From: HK1 sp965204915
GTDB lineage: Bacteria > Pseudomonadota > Gammaproteobacteria > HK1
Reading direction: 5' to 3'
DNA length: 64,000 bases
NCBI GenBank assembly: GCA_965204915.1
Contig: OZ242023.1
Location: 4,588,001 to 4,652,000 of the forward strand
A program made the position numbers and the translations under genes. This document shows, in pieces, positions 51,294 through 59,554 of this stretch. Under the pieces are notes generated by a model. That model was not told the DNA's origin. It made no database searches and saw only the letters and a list, made by a program, of their open reading frames with translations. Position 1 is the stretch's first letter. Every line of letters begins with the position of its first letter.

Positions 51294-51438
51294 GACCGCA
51301 TCCGCTCAGAAACGGAGGAGCTGCAAGGCGTTCATGATCGGCGCGGGCCGAGCCCTCGCCCGGCGGCGGGGCTCGTGGGAGTCGGGCTGCATCGGTGACG
51401 GGCGGCGGGCCTTGAACGGCCATGTCCCGCGCGGACGG

Positions 51439-53253
51439 TCAATCGGCATGACCGCCGCCGCCCCTTCCCGGCTCCACCGCCTCGCATCCCGCCAGCTCCC
51501 AGCCGTGGAACACCACCGCCAGACCCAGGTGCCGCACCGAGGGCGCCAGACGCCGCAGCCCCTCGTCCGCCAGATAGTCCGCAAGCTGCGCCCGCGCCTC
51601 ACTCATCCTCTCCGCGATGACGGACCCGTCCACCCGCTCGCTGCGCTTCAGGTACTTCACCTCGACGACGTACCCATAGCCGATGTCCGGGTACTGCGCC
51701 ACGAACGGCTCCAGGTACAGGTCCGCGTAGCCCTTGTTCAGCTCCCGCTCGGTGTGGATGACGAACTGGCCCACCACGCTGAAGTGCGCGGCCAGGAACG
51801 CCTGCACCACCTTCTCACCGTCGAGGTAGTCGCGAATCCCCGTCTGCTCGGCCAGGGCCTCGGCGATGTACTCGACTGCCGGGCGCCATTCGCCCTTGTA
51901 GGCCATTCTCCTGACCAGGCCCGAGAAGTGGTAATGGCTCACCGAGAACACCCCCACGTCCCGGTACGCATCGCGGAGGTACCCGTACATCAGCCGCCGC
52001 ACCGTCTGGTTCGGAATCCCCAACCGGGTCGTCCCTCCCGACACCCCGCGGATGCTCAGCAGCCCGAAGTAGTACAGCAGGGACAGGAAGTTCTCCGGGG
52101 CGTCGAGCCGATCCAGGGGAAAGCCGAGGTTCAGGTCGGCCTCCGCCTCCCCCTCGCCGATGAGATGGCGCAGCAGGTCGAAGTTGCCGTTGAGCCGCCT
52201 CGCGCCCGCGCTGACCCGCTGGTTCACCAGCAGCAGGTGGCGCAGCTTCGTGTAGTCGATGCGGATGTTGGTGTCGATGAGGTCGTCCGGCATCGGCTTG
52301 TTCGGGAGGGAACTCTTCAGGTAGTGGAGCACCATGTCGGTGTTGTAGAGGTCACCGGTGGCGGTCTTGGCAAAGCGGTAGCCGTTGTACCACTCGCGCA
52401 TCACGGCAAGGGCCGCATCCACGTTCTGGCTGAACGCGCCGCGGTCCCGGTAGAGCTCCAGAAGGCCCCGCACCTCCGGCTCGGTGAAGCCGAGCATGTC
52501 GTTGAACTCCGGCTCCAGGGTGACGTTGCGCCCGATGTTGAAGCCGCTGGTGACGTCGTCCATGGTGATGGGCGAGACCCCGGTGATGAACAGCCGTTCG
52601 AGGCCGCCCGCCTCGCCGGTCCCGGCCTTCAGGGCGGCGAAGAAGTTGCGGTAGAAGCCGCCCCCGTGGGTGAAGGACTCGTACGCCTCTCGCCCCCGGT
52701 GGGCCAGCACGGTGTTGGCGAAGTTGTCGTACTCGTCGATGAGCAGGTAGAGCGGAATGCCGTGCTCGCCGGCGTATGCGAACAATTCAGTGAGTCTGCC
52801 GTCGATGGAGGGGGGCGCGAGGATGCGCCGGAGCGCCGCCTCGGGAAACAGGTCCGGATGCCGCTCCAGCGCATAGCGGAGTCTGATGTCGCAGTAGCCT
52901 TGGAAGCGCTCCTCCAGGGTCTCCAGCTTGTCGTCGAAGGCGGAGAAGTCGAAGCGCACCACGACGTAGCGACCGCGCTCGGCGGTGGGCGCGCGCCCGA
53001 CGTCGGTGTCCCCGAACAGGCCCTCGAACTCGCCCGCCCAGTGCCTCCCGTAGTAGCACTCCAAGAGCGTCAGCCAGCACGACTTGCCGAAGCGCCGGGG
53101 GCGGATGAAGAAGGCGTAGCGCTCCTCCTCCAGAGGGCGCAGGTATCGGGTCTTGTCCACGTACAGCCAGCCGTTCCTGCGAATGCGCGGGAACGACATC
53201 TCGCCGTAGGGGATGCGCGGGTAAGAGGCGGTCATGCGGAGAGCCGTTTCCAT
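51439..53253 (-). CDS. AAA-ATPase-like / PD-(D/E)XK nuclease superfamily protein, copy 1
   Basis: A 604-residue protein with an N-terminal AAA-ATPase-like domain: YVDKTRYLRPLEEERYAFFI, Walker A type RPRRFGKSCW, Walker B LLIDEYDNFANTV and sensor-like ERLFITGVSPITMDDVTSGF. The C-terminus is a PD-(D/E)XK-like nuclease domain: NKGYADLYLEPF followed by GYGYVVEVKYLKRSE (Asp and Glu-x-Lys). Such genes are common and often multicopy in bacteria; their function is unknown, with suggestions ranging from defence to selfish DNA. It is nearly identical to the gene at 54638-56503. The homology covers 51447-53307 and includes 50 bp before the start with TTGACA (53298-53303, minus strand), a possible -35 box. 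ATG 53253 was chosen; an ATG six codons later is possible. Confidence 0.85.
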   Translation of the reverse strand: METALRMTASYPRIPYGEMSFPRIRRNGWLYVDKTRYLRPLEEERYAFFIRPRRFGKSCWLTLLECYYGRHWAGEFEGLFGDTDVGRAPTAERGRYVVVRFDFSAFDDKLETLEERFQGYCDIRLRYALERHPDLFPEAALRRILAPPSIDGRLTELFAYAGEHGIPLYLLIDEYDNFANTVLAHRGREAYESFTHGGGFYRNFFAALKAGTGEAGGLERLFITGVSPITMDDVTSGFNIGRNVTLEPEFNDMLGFTEPEVRGLLELYRDRGAFSQNVDAALAVMREWYNGYRFAKTATGDLYNTDMVLHYLKSSLPNKPMPDDLIDTNIRIDYTKLRHLLLVNQRVSAGARRLNGNFDLLRHLIGEGEAEADLNLGFPLDRLDAPENFLSLLYYFGLLSIRGVSGGTTRLGIPNQTVRRLMYGYLRDAYRDVGVFSVSHYHFSGLVRRMAYKGEWRPAVEYIAEALAEQTGIRDYLDGEKVVQAFLAAHFSVVGQFVIHTERELNKGYADLYLEPFVAQYPDIGYGYVVEVKYLKRSERVDGSVIAERMSEARAQLADYLADEGLRRLAPSVRHLGLAVVFHGWELAGCEAVEPGRGGGGHAD

Positions 53254-53687
53254 GTACCCAGTCTGATTGCTCAAAGGCAACACGCTCGTCACGCGCTTGT
53301 CAATGGCCGTCAAGCGCCGCCCGGCCGCAACCCCACGCCGTCTGGCTCGTCGACCGTCACCGTCGCCTTCCCGTCGAGCAGTACCACGCACTCTGCGCCC
53401 TGCTTCACCGCGCCGCCAACTCTTCGCCGAGATAGCCGGCGCGGCCGGGCGCCTTTTCCAGACCGAGGCGGCCGGGAACCGGAGGCGTCCCGAAATCGTC
53501 GGCCAGACGTTCCTCCATGCATTCGACGCGCGCAAAGAAGAGCGCGAGATGCACGTAGACGTGGAAGGCGTACCACGCCCGACGGATGGGCCAGTCCGCA
53601 AGGGGACCCTGTGCCTTCCACCTCCAGATCGCTCGTATCGTCGGCGCCCCGTCCCGCGGTCCTCGCCCGGGCGCGATGCACCCTGAC
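53254..53687 (-). other. Interval with a decayed or unrecognised ORF
   Basis: These 434 bp between the oxygenase stop and the next AAA-ATPase gene hold no intact gene. On the minus strand one phase reads IRRAWYAFHVYVHLALFFARVECMEE and GYLGEELAAR before a stop. Another phase continues KQGAECVVLLDGKATVTVDEPDG to a stop just before the ATPase promoter region. Both look protein-like, so a frameshifted small gene is possible. The family is not recognised. Confidence 0.4.
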
Positions 53688-54635
53688 TCAGGCGGGGTCG
53701 CGCTCCGGGGTCGAATCCTCGTCCAGGCGCCGCACGTGGCCGTTCAACACCCAGCGCCCATCCTCGAAGTCATCCGTCCCGCATTGCACCGGGGTCGCCT
53801 GGTGCCAGCAGGCGCTGGGAAAGAAGACGATGCCGTTGCGCAACGGGGTGATTCGGGAGAACGCCGCGGAATCGCAAGCGCCCGCATCGACGTCCGTGTC
53901 GTAGAGCAGCAGATCCCCGCCCGAGAAACACCGGGGCTGGCGGTGGAAGAAATACACGAAGCTGAGCTTGCGGGACCGGAAGGCCTCATACGCAGAGTCC
54001 CTGTGAGCCTGGAAGAATCCTCCCGTGAGATAGACGCGCATGGCCACTTCGAGTTGGTATCGGTCGAGGCCGGCCATTCCCAGCCGCGCCAGGACGGCCG
54101 CCAGGACGCTTCGAATCTTCGGCACGATCCGGAGTCTGGCTTCCTTCGTGGTCCGAGCGTCCGCCTCCAAGCCCACGCGGACCTCGGGGTCCACGGTCGA
54201 GGACGACCCTCCATCCTTGTGACCTATGGCCGTTTCCACAGGTGTGAGGCCTTCGTGTCGTGCGACCCCCAGCGCCAGCAGGCGATCGCATTCCTCCGGC
54301 GCCAGGAAATCCGTCATCCACACGAACGGCGCGGGCCAGAAGACGCCGCCCGGCGCTGCTTCCGGCGGGGGCCCGTCCCCGCTCAGCACCCGATGCAGCC
54401 AGGCGGCCTTGCGCCGGTCGGGGCCGCGCGTGCACAGGCGCCGATACAGGCCGCGCGCCGCGGCGAAGTCCCCCCGCCGCCGATGGACCTCCGCCAGCTT
54501 CCACAGCGCGTGCGCATCGTCGGGGTCGGCGGCGAGCGTGCGCTCCAGGGCCGCCGCCGCCAAGTCCTGGAGGCCGCCCGGGCGCAGCAGCGCCGGCGTC
54601 ACCTTCGACAGCAACCGTCGTTCGTTGTCCGGCAT
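53688..54635 (-). CDS. TPR-containing 2-oxoglutarate/Fe(II) oxygenase (prolyl-4-hydroxylase-like)
   Basis: A 315-residue protein. The N-terminal part (about residues 25-80: LERTLAADPDDAHALWKLAEVHRRRGDFAAARGLYRRL) is one or two TPR-like repeats. The rest is a prolyl-hydroxylase-like oxygenase: FLAPEECDRLL, the HxD pair in GGFFQAHRDSAYEAF, the CFSGGDLLLYDTD strand and the distal His in FFPSACWHQATPV. All three iron ligands are present. The ATG at 54635 is 2 bp after the stop of the AAA-ATPase copy 2, so both are co-translated. It may hydroxylate a protein substrate recognised by its TPRs (inference). It is not closely related to the oxygenase at 51293. Confidence 0.85.
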   Translation of the reverse strand: MPDNERRLLSKVTPALLRPGGLQDLAAAALERTLAADPDDAHALWKLAEVHRRRGDFAAARGLYRRLCTRGPDRRKAAWLHRVLSGDGPPPEAAPGGVFWPAPFVWMTDFLAPEECDRLLALGVARHEGLTPVETAIGHKDGGSSSTVDPEVRVGLEADARTTKEARLRIVPKIRSVLAAVLARLGMAGLDRYQLEVAMRVYLTGGFFQAHRDSAYEAFRSRKLSFVYFFHRQPRCFSGGDLLLYDTDVDAGACDSAAFSRITPLRNGIVFFPSACWHQATPVQCGTDDFEDGRWVLNGHVRRLDEDSTPERDPA

Positions 54636-54637
54636 CG

Positions 54638-56503
54638 CTACCGTCCTTCTCCGGGGGGCGTCCGGCACGACGCGGAGCCGCAGGGTTCGCCGACATCACC
54701 GCCGCCGTCCCTCCCCGGCTCCACCGCCTCGCATCCCGCCAGCTCCCAACCGTGGAACACCACCGCCAGACCCACGTGCCGCACCGAGGGCGCGAGACGC
54801 CGCAACCCCTCATCCGCCAGGTAGCCCGCAAGCTGCGCCCGCGCCTCACTCATCCTCTCCGCGATGACGGACCCGTCCACCCGCTCGCTCCGCTTCAGGT
54901 ACTTCACCTCGATGACGTACCCGTATCCGATGTCCGGGTACTGCGCCACGAAGGGCTCCAGGTACAGGTCCGCGTAGCCCTTGTTCAGCTCACGCTCGGT
55001 GTGGATGACGAACTGGCCCACCACGCTGAAGTGCGCGGCCAGGAACGCCTGCACCACCTTCTCCCCGTCGAGGTAGTCACGAATCCCCGTCTGCTCGGCC
55101 AGGGCTGTCGCGATGTACTCCACGGCCGGGTGCCATTCGCCCTGGTAGGCCATCCGCCGGACCAGGCGCGAGAAGTGGTGGTGGCTCACCGAGAACACCC
55201 CCACGTCCCGGTACGCATCGCGCAGGTACCCGTACATCAGCCGCCGCACCGTCTGGTTCGGGATCCCCAGCCGGGTCGTCCCCCCCGACACCCCGCGGAT
55301 GCTCAGCAGCCCGAAGTAGTACAGCAGCGACAGGAAGTTCTCCGGATCGTCGAGCCGATCCAGGGGGAAGCCGAGGTTCAGGTCGGCCTCCGTCTCCCCC
55401 TCGCCGATGAGGTGGCGCAGCAGGTCGAAGTTGCCGTTGAGCTGCCTCGCGCCCGCACTCACCCGCTGGTTCACCAGCAGCAGGTGGCGCAGCTTCGTGT
55501 AGTCGATGCGAATGTTGGGGTCGATGAGCCGACGCGGCATCGGCTCGTTCGGAACAGACTCGACAAGGTAGTGGAGCACCATGTCGGTGTTGTAGAGGTC
55601 GCCGGTGGCGTCCTCGGAGAAGCGGTAGCCGTTGTACCACTCGCGCATCACGTCGAGGGCCGCGTCCACGTCCTGGCTGAACGCGCCGCGCTCCCGGTAG
55701 AGCTCCAGAAGGCCCCGCACCTCCGGCTCGGTGAAGCCGAGCATCCCGTTGAACTTCGGGTTGAGGGTGACGTTGCGCCCGATGTTGAAGCCGCTGGTGA
55801 CGTCGTCCATGGTGATGGGCGAGACCCCGGTGATGAACAGCCGTTCGAGACCGCCGCCCTCTGCGCTGGTCCCGGCCTTCAGGGTGGCGAAGAAGTTGCG
55901 GTAGAAGCCCCCGCCGTGGGTGAGGGATTCGTAGGCCTCCCGTCCCCGGTGCACCAGCACCGTGTTGGCGAAGTTGTCGTACTCGTCGATGAGGATGTAG
56001 AGCGGAATGCCGTGCTCGCCGGCGTACTTGAACAGCGCGGTGAGCTTGCCGTCGATGGCGGGTGGGGCGAGGATGCGTTGAAGCGCCGCCTCGGGGAACA
56101 GGTCCGGATGCCTCTCCAGCGCGTGGCGCAGCTCGATGAAGCAGTAGCCCTCGAAGCGCTCCTCCAGTGTCTCCAGCTTGTCGTTGAAGGTGGAGAAGTC
56201 GAAGCGCACCACGACGTAGCGCCCGCGCTCGGCGGTGGGGGAGCGCCCAATGTCCGTGCCGCCGAACAAATCATCGAACTCGTGTGCCCAATGGCACCCG
56301 TAGTAGCACTCCAAGAGCGACAGCCAGCACGACTTGCCGAAGCGCCGGGGGCGGATGAAGAAGGCGTAACGTTCGTCTTCGAGCGGGCGCAGGTATCGGG
56401 TCTTGTCCACGTACAGCCAGCCGTTCACGCGGATGCGCCGGAACGACATCTCGCCGTAGGGGATGCGCGGGTAGGAGGCGGTCATGCGGAGAGCCGTTTC
56501 CAT
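54638..56503 (-). CDS. AAA-ATPase-like / PD-(D/E)XK nuclease superfamily protein, copy 2
   Basis: A 621-residue near-copy of the protein at 51439-53253. It has the same Walker A (RPRRFGKSCW), Walker B (LIDEYDNFANTV) and nuclease residues (YADLYLEPF, GYGYVIEVKYLKRSE). The last ~20 residues differ (DVGEPCGSASCRTPPGEGR) because the duplicated block ends at about 54697. Upstream homology extends to 56557. It is followed without gap by the TPR-oxygenase gene. The duplication is recent: most differences are single substitutions and both frames are intact, which suggests both copies are maintained. Confidence 0.87.
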   Translation of the reverse strand: METALRMTASYPRIPYGEMSFRRIRVNGWLYVDKTRYLRPLEDERYAFFIRPRRFGKSCWLSLLECYYGCHWAHEFDDLFGGTDIGRSPTAERGRYVVVRFDFSTFNDKLETLEERFEGYCFIELRHALERHPDLFPEAALQRILAPPAIDGKLTALFKYAGEHGIPLYILIDEYDNFANTVLVHRGREAYESLTHGGGFYRNFFATLKAGTSAEGGGLERLFITGVSPITMDDVTSGFNIGRNVTLNPKFNGMLGFTEPEVRGLLELYRERGAFSQDVDAALDVMREWYNGYRFSEDATGDLYNTDMVLHYLVESVPNEPMPRRLIDPNIRIDYTKLRHLLLVNQRVSAGARQLNGNFDLLRHLIGEGETEADLNLGFPLDRLDDPENFLSLLYYFGLLSIRGVSGGTTRLGIPNQTVRRLMYGYLRDAYRDVGVFSVSHHHFSRLVRRMAYQGEWHPAVEYIATALAEQTGIRDYLDGEKVVQAFLAAHFSVVGQFVIHTERELNKGYADLYLEPFVAQYPDIGYGYVIEVKYLKRSERVDGSVIAERMSEARAQLAGYLADEGLRRLAPSVRHVGLAVVFHGWELAGCEAVEPGRDGGGDVGEPCGSASCRTPPGEGR

Positions 56504-56638
56504 GAATCCGATCTGCTTGCTCGAAGGCAACACGCTTGTCACGCGCTTGTCAATGGCAGAAGCGGACCCCGGTGATTGGACAGGCCGACAAGTGTCCTCC
56601 GCCCCGGTGGACCGCACCCGTCAGACGGAAGGCATCGG

Positions 56639-57694
56639 TCAGGCGAGCCGCTCGCCGCTCCCTGCATCGAACAGGTAGGCGTGGGCCGGGTCGACGCGGA
56701 TGCCGACCGTCTCGCCGATCGCCTTGCGCGTATGCCGGTCGGCCTTGGCCGCGATCCGCCGGCCCGCGACCTCCACCGTGACCAGCACGCTCTCCCCGGT
56801 CAGCTCGCTCGCGTAGACCTCCGCGTCGAAGCTCCCCTCGCCCGGCTCGGCCAGGGCGAGGTCCTCGGGGCGGACCCCGAGCACCACCCGGTCGCGGGTT
56901 CCGCCGCCCACCTCCGCGATCGCGGCGCCTGCGATCGTGAACCGGCCGTTCTCCGTCGCCCCTTCGATGAGGTTCATCGCCGGCGATCCGATGAAGCCGG
57001 CCACGAACAGGTTCTCCGGATCGTCGTAGATCTCCTCCGGGGTCCCGAGCTGCCGGATGCGGCCGTGGTGCATGACCGCGACCCGGTCCGCCAGGGTCAT
57101 CGCCTCGATCTGGTCGTGGGTGACGTAGACGGTGGTGATCCGGAGTTCATGGCTCAGGTGCTTGAGCTCCGCGCGCATGGTGACGCGCAGCTTCGCATCC
57201 AGGTTGGAGAGGGGCTCGTCCATCAGGAACACCTGGGGGGTCCGCACGATCGCCCGCGCGAGTGCGACCCGCTGGCGCTGGCCGCCCGACAGCGCCCGCG
57301 GCCTGCGGTCGAGCAGCTCTTCGAGCTGCACCTTGGCCGCCGCTGCCCGCACGCGCTTGCGGATCTCGTGCGCACTCCGGCCGCCGCGCACCTTGAGCGG
57401 ATAGGCGATGTTGTCCCGCACCGTCATGTGCGGATAGAGCCCGTAGTTCTGGAACACCATCGCGACGTCGCGGTCCCTGGGCAGGTCGTCGTTGACCACC
57501 CGCCCGCCGATCCGGATCTCGCCCGAGGTCGGCTCCTCCAGTCCCGCGATCATGCGCATGGTGGTGGTCTTGCCGCAGCCCGAGGGGCCGAGCAGCACCA
57601 GGAATTCGCGGTCATGGATCTCGAGGGACTGGTCGTCCACCGCGACGAAGCTGCCCCACCGCTTGGTGAGGTTGCGCAACGAAATCGACGCCAT
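56639..57694 (-). CDS. Sugar-type ABC transporter ATP-binding protein (UgpC/MsmK/MalK-like)
   Basis: The ATPase of a carbohydrate importer, 351 residues. Walker A is LLGPSGCGKTTTMRMIAG, the Q-loop VFQNYGLYPHMTV, the signature RALSGGQRQRVALARAI, Walker B VFLMDEPLSNLD and the H-loop YVTHDQ. A C-terminal OB-type regulatory domain (GVRPEDLALAEPGEGS ... GIRVDPAHAYLFD) is typical of ATPases that can serve several importers. The start overlaps the permease stop (TGATG). It is the last gene of the SBP-permease-permease-ATPase operon. Confidence 0.96.
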   Translation of the reverse strand: MASISLRNLTKRWGSFVAVDDQSLEIHDREFLVLLGPSGCGKTTTMRMIAGLEEPTSGEIRIGGRVVNDDLPRDRDVAMVFQNYGLYPHMTVRDNIAYPLKVRGGRSAHEIRKRVRAAAAKVQLEELLDRRPRALSGGQRQRVALARAIVRTPQVFLMDEPLSNLDAKLRVTMRAELKHLSHELRITTVYVTHDQIEAMTLADRVAVMHHGRIRQLGTPEEIYDDPENLFVAGFIGSPAMNLIEGATENGRFTIAGAAIAEVGGGTRDRVVLGVRPEDLALAEPGEGSFDAEVYASELTGESVLVTVEVAGRRIAAKADRHTRKAIGETVGIRVDPAHAYLFDAGSGERLA

Positions 57695-58527
57695 CAGCGC
57701 ACCGCCCCCATCGTCATGCCCTGCACGAAGTGCTTCTGGATGATGAGGGCCAGCACGAACATCGGCACCATGATGATGATCCCGGCCGCGGCCAGCAGGT
57801 TCCAGAGGTCCCCCTCTTCCGCCTGGAACAGGGCGAGCCCCACGGTGAGGGTCACCGCCTTGTTCGTGGTGAGGATGAGGGCGAAGAGGAAATCGTTCCA
57901 GGAGATGATGAAGCAGAAGATGGCGGCGGCCACGAGGCCGGGCGCGGCCATCGGGAGCACGATGTTGCGGATGACCTGGAGCCGCGTGGATCCGTCCACC
58001 AGGGCGGCTTCCTCGGTGTCGCGCGGGATGCCGTCGATGAAGCCCTTGATCATCCAGATCGCGAACGGGGTCACGATGGAGAGGTTCACGAGGATGAGCC
58101 CGAGGCGGGTGTCGAGGATGCCGAGATCGCGAAAGAGCAGGAAGAAGGGCAGCACGATCACCACCGCGGGCACGAACTGGGTGGCGAGGATCATGACGAA
58201 CATCACCCGCTCGCCGCGCATCCGGAAGCGCGAGAAGGAGTAGGCCGCGCCGGTCGCGATGGGGATGGCGACGGCCACCGTGACGAGCGACACGACGGTC
58301 GAGTTCAGCAGCTTCCGCCCGAGGTGGTAGGGGCTGTCGAAGACCAGGGCGAAGTTCTCGATGGTCGGCCGGAAGAGCAGCTTCAACTGGTAGACGTCGA
58401 CGTGCTGCTTGAAGGCGGCGAGGGCGATCCAGACGATCGGGATCATCATGACCAGGGCGACGAGCACGATGAGGACCGCCCGGACCGCCTCGCCGAGCCG
58501 CCGCCGCTGCCGGTTCGTGAGGATCAC
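57694..58527 (-). CDS. ABC sugar permease (MalG-like)
   Basis: A 277-residue inner-membrane permease with six helices (for example VLIVLVALVMMIPIVWIALAAF near the N-terminus). The cytoplasmic EAA loop that docks to the ATPase is EEAALVDGSTRLQVIRNIVLPMAAPG. It is the second permease of the operon, 16 bp after the first. Short N-terminus and length fit the MalG/CUT1 group. Confidence 0.95.
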   Translation of the reverse strand: MILTNRQRRRLGEAVRAVLIVLVALVMMIPIVWIALAAFKQHVDVYQLKLLFRPTIENFALVFDSPYHLGRKLLNSTVVSLVTVAVAIPIATGAAYSFSRFRMRGERVMFVMILATQFVPAVVIVLPFFLLFRDLGILDTRLGLILVNLSIVTPFAIWMIKGFIDGIPRDTEEAALVDGSTRLQVIRNIVLPMAAPGLVAAAIFCFIISWNDFLFALILTTNKAVTLTVGLALFQAEEGDLWNLLAAAGIIIMVPMFVLALIIQKHFVQGMTMGAVR

Positions 58528-58543
58528 GGCCCCGGCTCCCCGT

Positions 58544-59503
58544 TCACCGATCCCGGAACACGAAGCGGGTGTAGGCCCAGGTGAGGAAGATCATGGGAAC
58601 CACCATCAGCCAGGCGACCGCCGCCGCGTAGCCCATGTCGTAGTACTTGAACCCGTTGAAGTAGGCGTAGTGGGCGAGGGTCTGGGTCGCCGTCCCCGGC
58701 CCGCCGTTCGTCAGCATGTAGATCTGGTCGAAGGTCTTGAGCGAGAAGATCGACTTCAGGATGACGACGATCATCACCACCGGGAAGAGCTGCGGCAAGG
58801 TGATGTCCCGGAAGACCCGCCAGGAGGAGGCGCCGTCCACCTGGGCCGCCTCGATCGAATCGGCCGGCACCGCGGCCAGCCCCCCGATGAGCACCAGGGT
58901 CATGAAGGGCACCCACCCCCACACGTCGGCCATGACGCAGACCGCGAACGCGAGCACCGGATCGGACAGCCAGCCGATGTCCGCGAGCGGCGGCAGCACG
59001 ATACCGAAGAACGCATCGAAGAGGCCGAATTCGGGGTTGAACATGAAGCGGAACGAGACCCCGACCAGGGCCGGGCTCATGGCGAAGGGCAGGATGAGCA
59101 GGGTCCGCACGGTGAAGCGGAACCGGCCGCCCGGCGCGAGCAGGAGGGCGACGCCGAGCGCGAGCAGGGTGGTCAGGCCGACCGTGAGCACCGTATAGAG
59201 GCCGGTGACCCGGACCGCGTTCCAGAACGCCGGCTCCTCGACCAGCGCCCAGAGGTAGTTCTCGAAGCCGACGAAGGGGCCCGGCACGTTGGAACGGGAG
59301 AGCTTCCAGGCCCGGAACGAGAGGATCAGGGAGTCGACGAGGGGCCAGATGGCGGTCGCGAAGACGATCACGACCGCCGGCAGCACCAGCAGGTACTTGA
59401 GGTGGCGGTCGCGAAGGCCGCCCCGGCGGCGGGAGGACGCCGGGCGGCGGCCGGAGTGGCCGCCGCCCGCTTCGGGCTCGGCGGATCGGGCGCCGGAGGT
59501 CAA
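58544..59503 (-). CDS. ABC sugar permease (MalF/UgpA-like)
   Basis: A 319-residue permease with an Arg/Gly-rich cytoplasmic N-terminus and six membrane helices (YLLVLPAVVIVFATAIWPLVDSLIL first). The EAA loop is IEAAQVDGASSWRVFRDITLPQLFPV. It forms the membrane channel with the MalG-like partner. The gene follows the binding-protein gene by 51 bp. Confidence 0.95.
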   Translation of the reverse strand: MTSGARSAEPEAGGGHSGRRPASSRRRGGLRDRHLKYLLVLPAVVIVFATAIWPLVDSLILSFRAWKLSRSNVPGPFVGFENYLWALVEEPAFWNAVRVTGLYTVLTVGLTTLLALGVALLLAPGGRFRFTVRTLLILPFAMSPALVGVSFRFMFNPEFGLFDAFFGIVLPPLADIGWLSDPVLAFAVCVMADVWGWVPFMTLVLIGGLAAVPADSIEAAQVDGASSWRVFRDITLPQLFPVVMIVVILKSIFSLKTFDQIYMLTNGGPGTATQTLAHYAYFNGFKYYDMGYAAAVAWLMVVPMIFLTWAYTRFVFRDR

Positions 59504-59554
59504 GACGAAGCCGATGCCTCGGGGCCTGCCGATGCTGCCGGCCGCCCCCTTCGC

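Noticed and set aside
51306..51335. A nine-residue ORF (MNALQLLRF) between ATPase copy 1 and the oxygenase, as a possible modified peptide substrate
   Set aside because: It is too short, has no ribosome-binding site of note and no leader-like features; most likely chance.
54260..56575. A 771-codon plus-strand frame opposite the AAA-ATPase copy 2
   Set aside because: The same type of mirror frame occurs opposite copy 1. The minus-strand frames carry Walker and nuclease motifs, so the plus frames are shadows.
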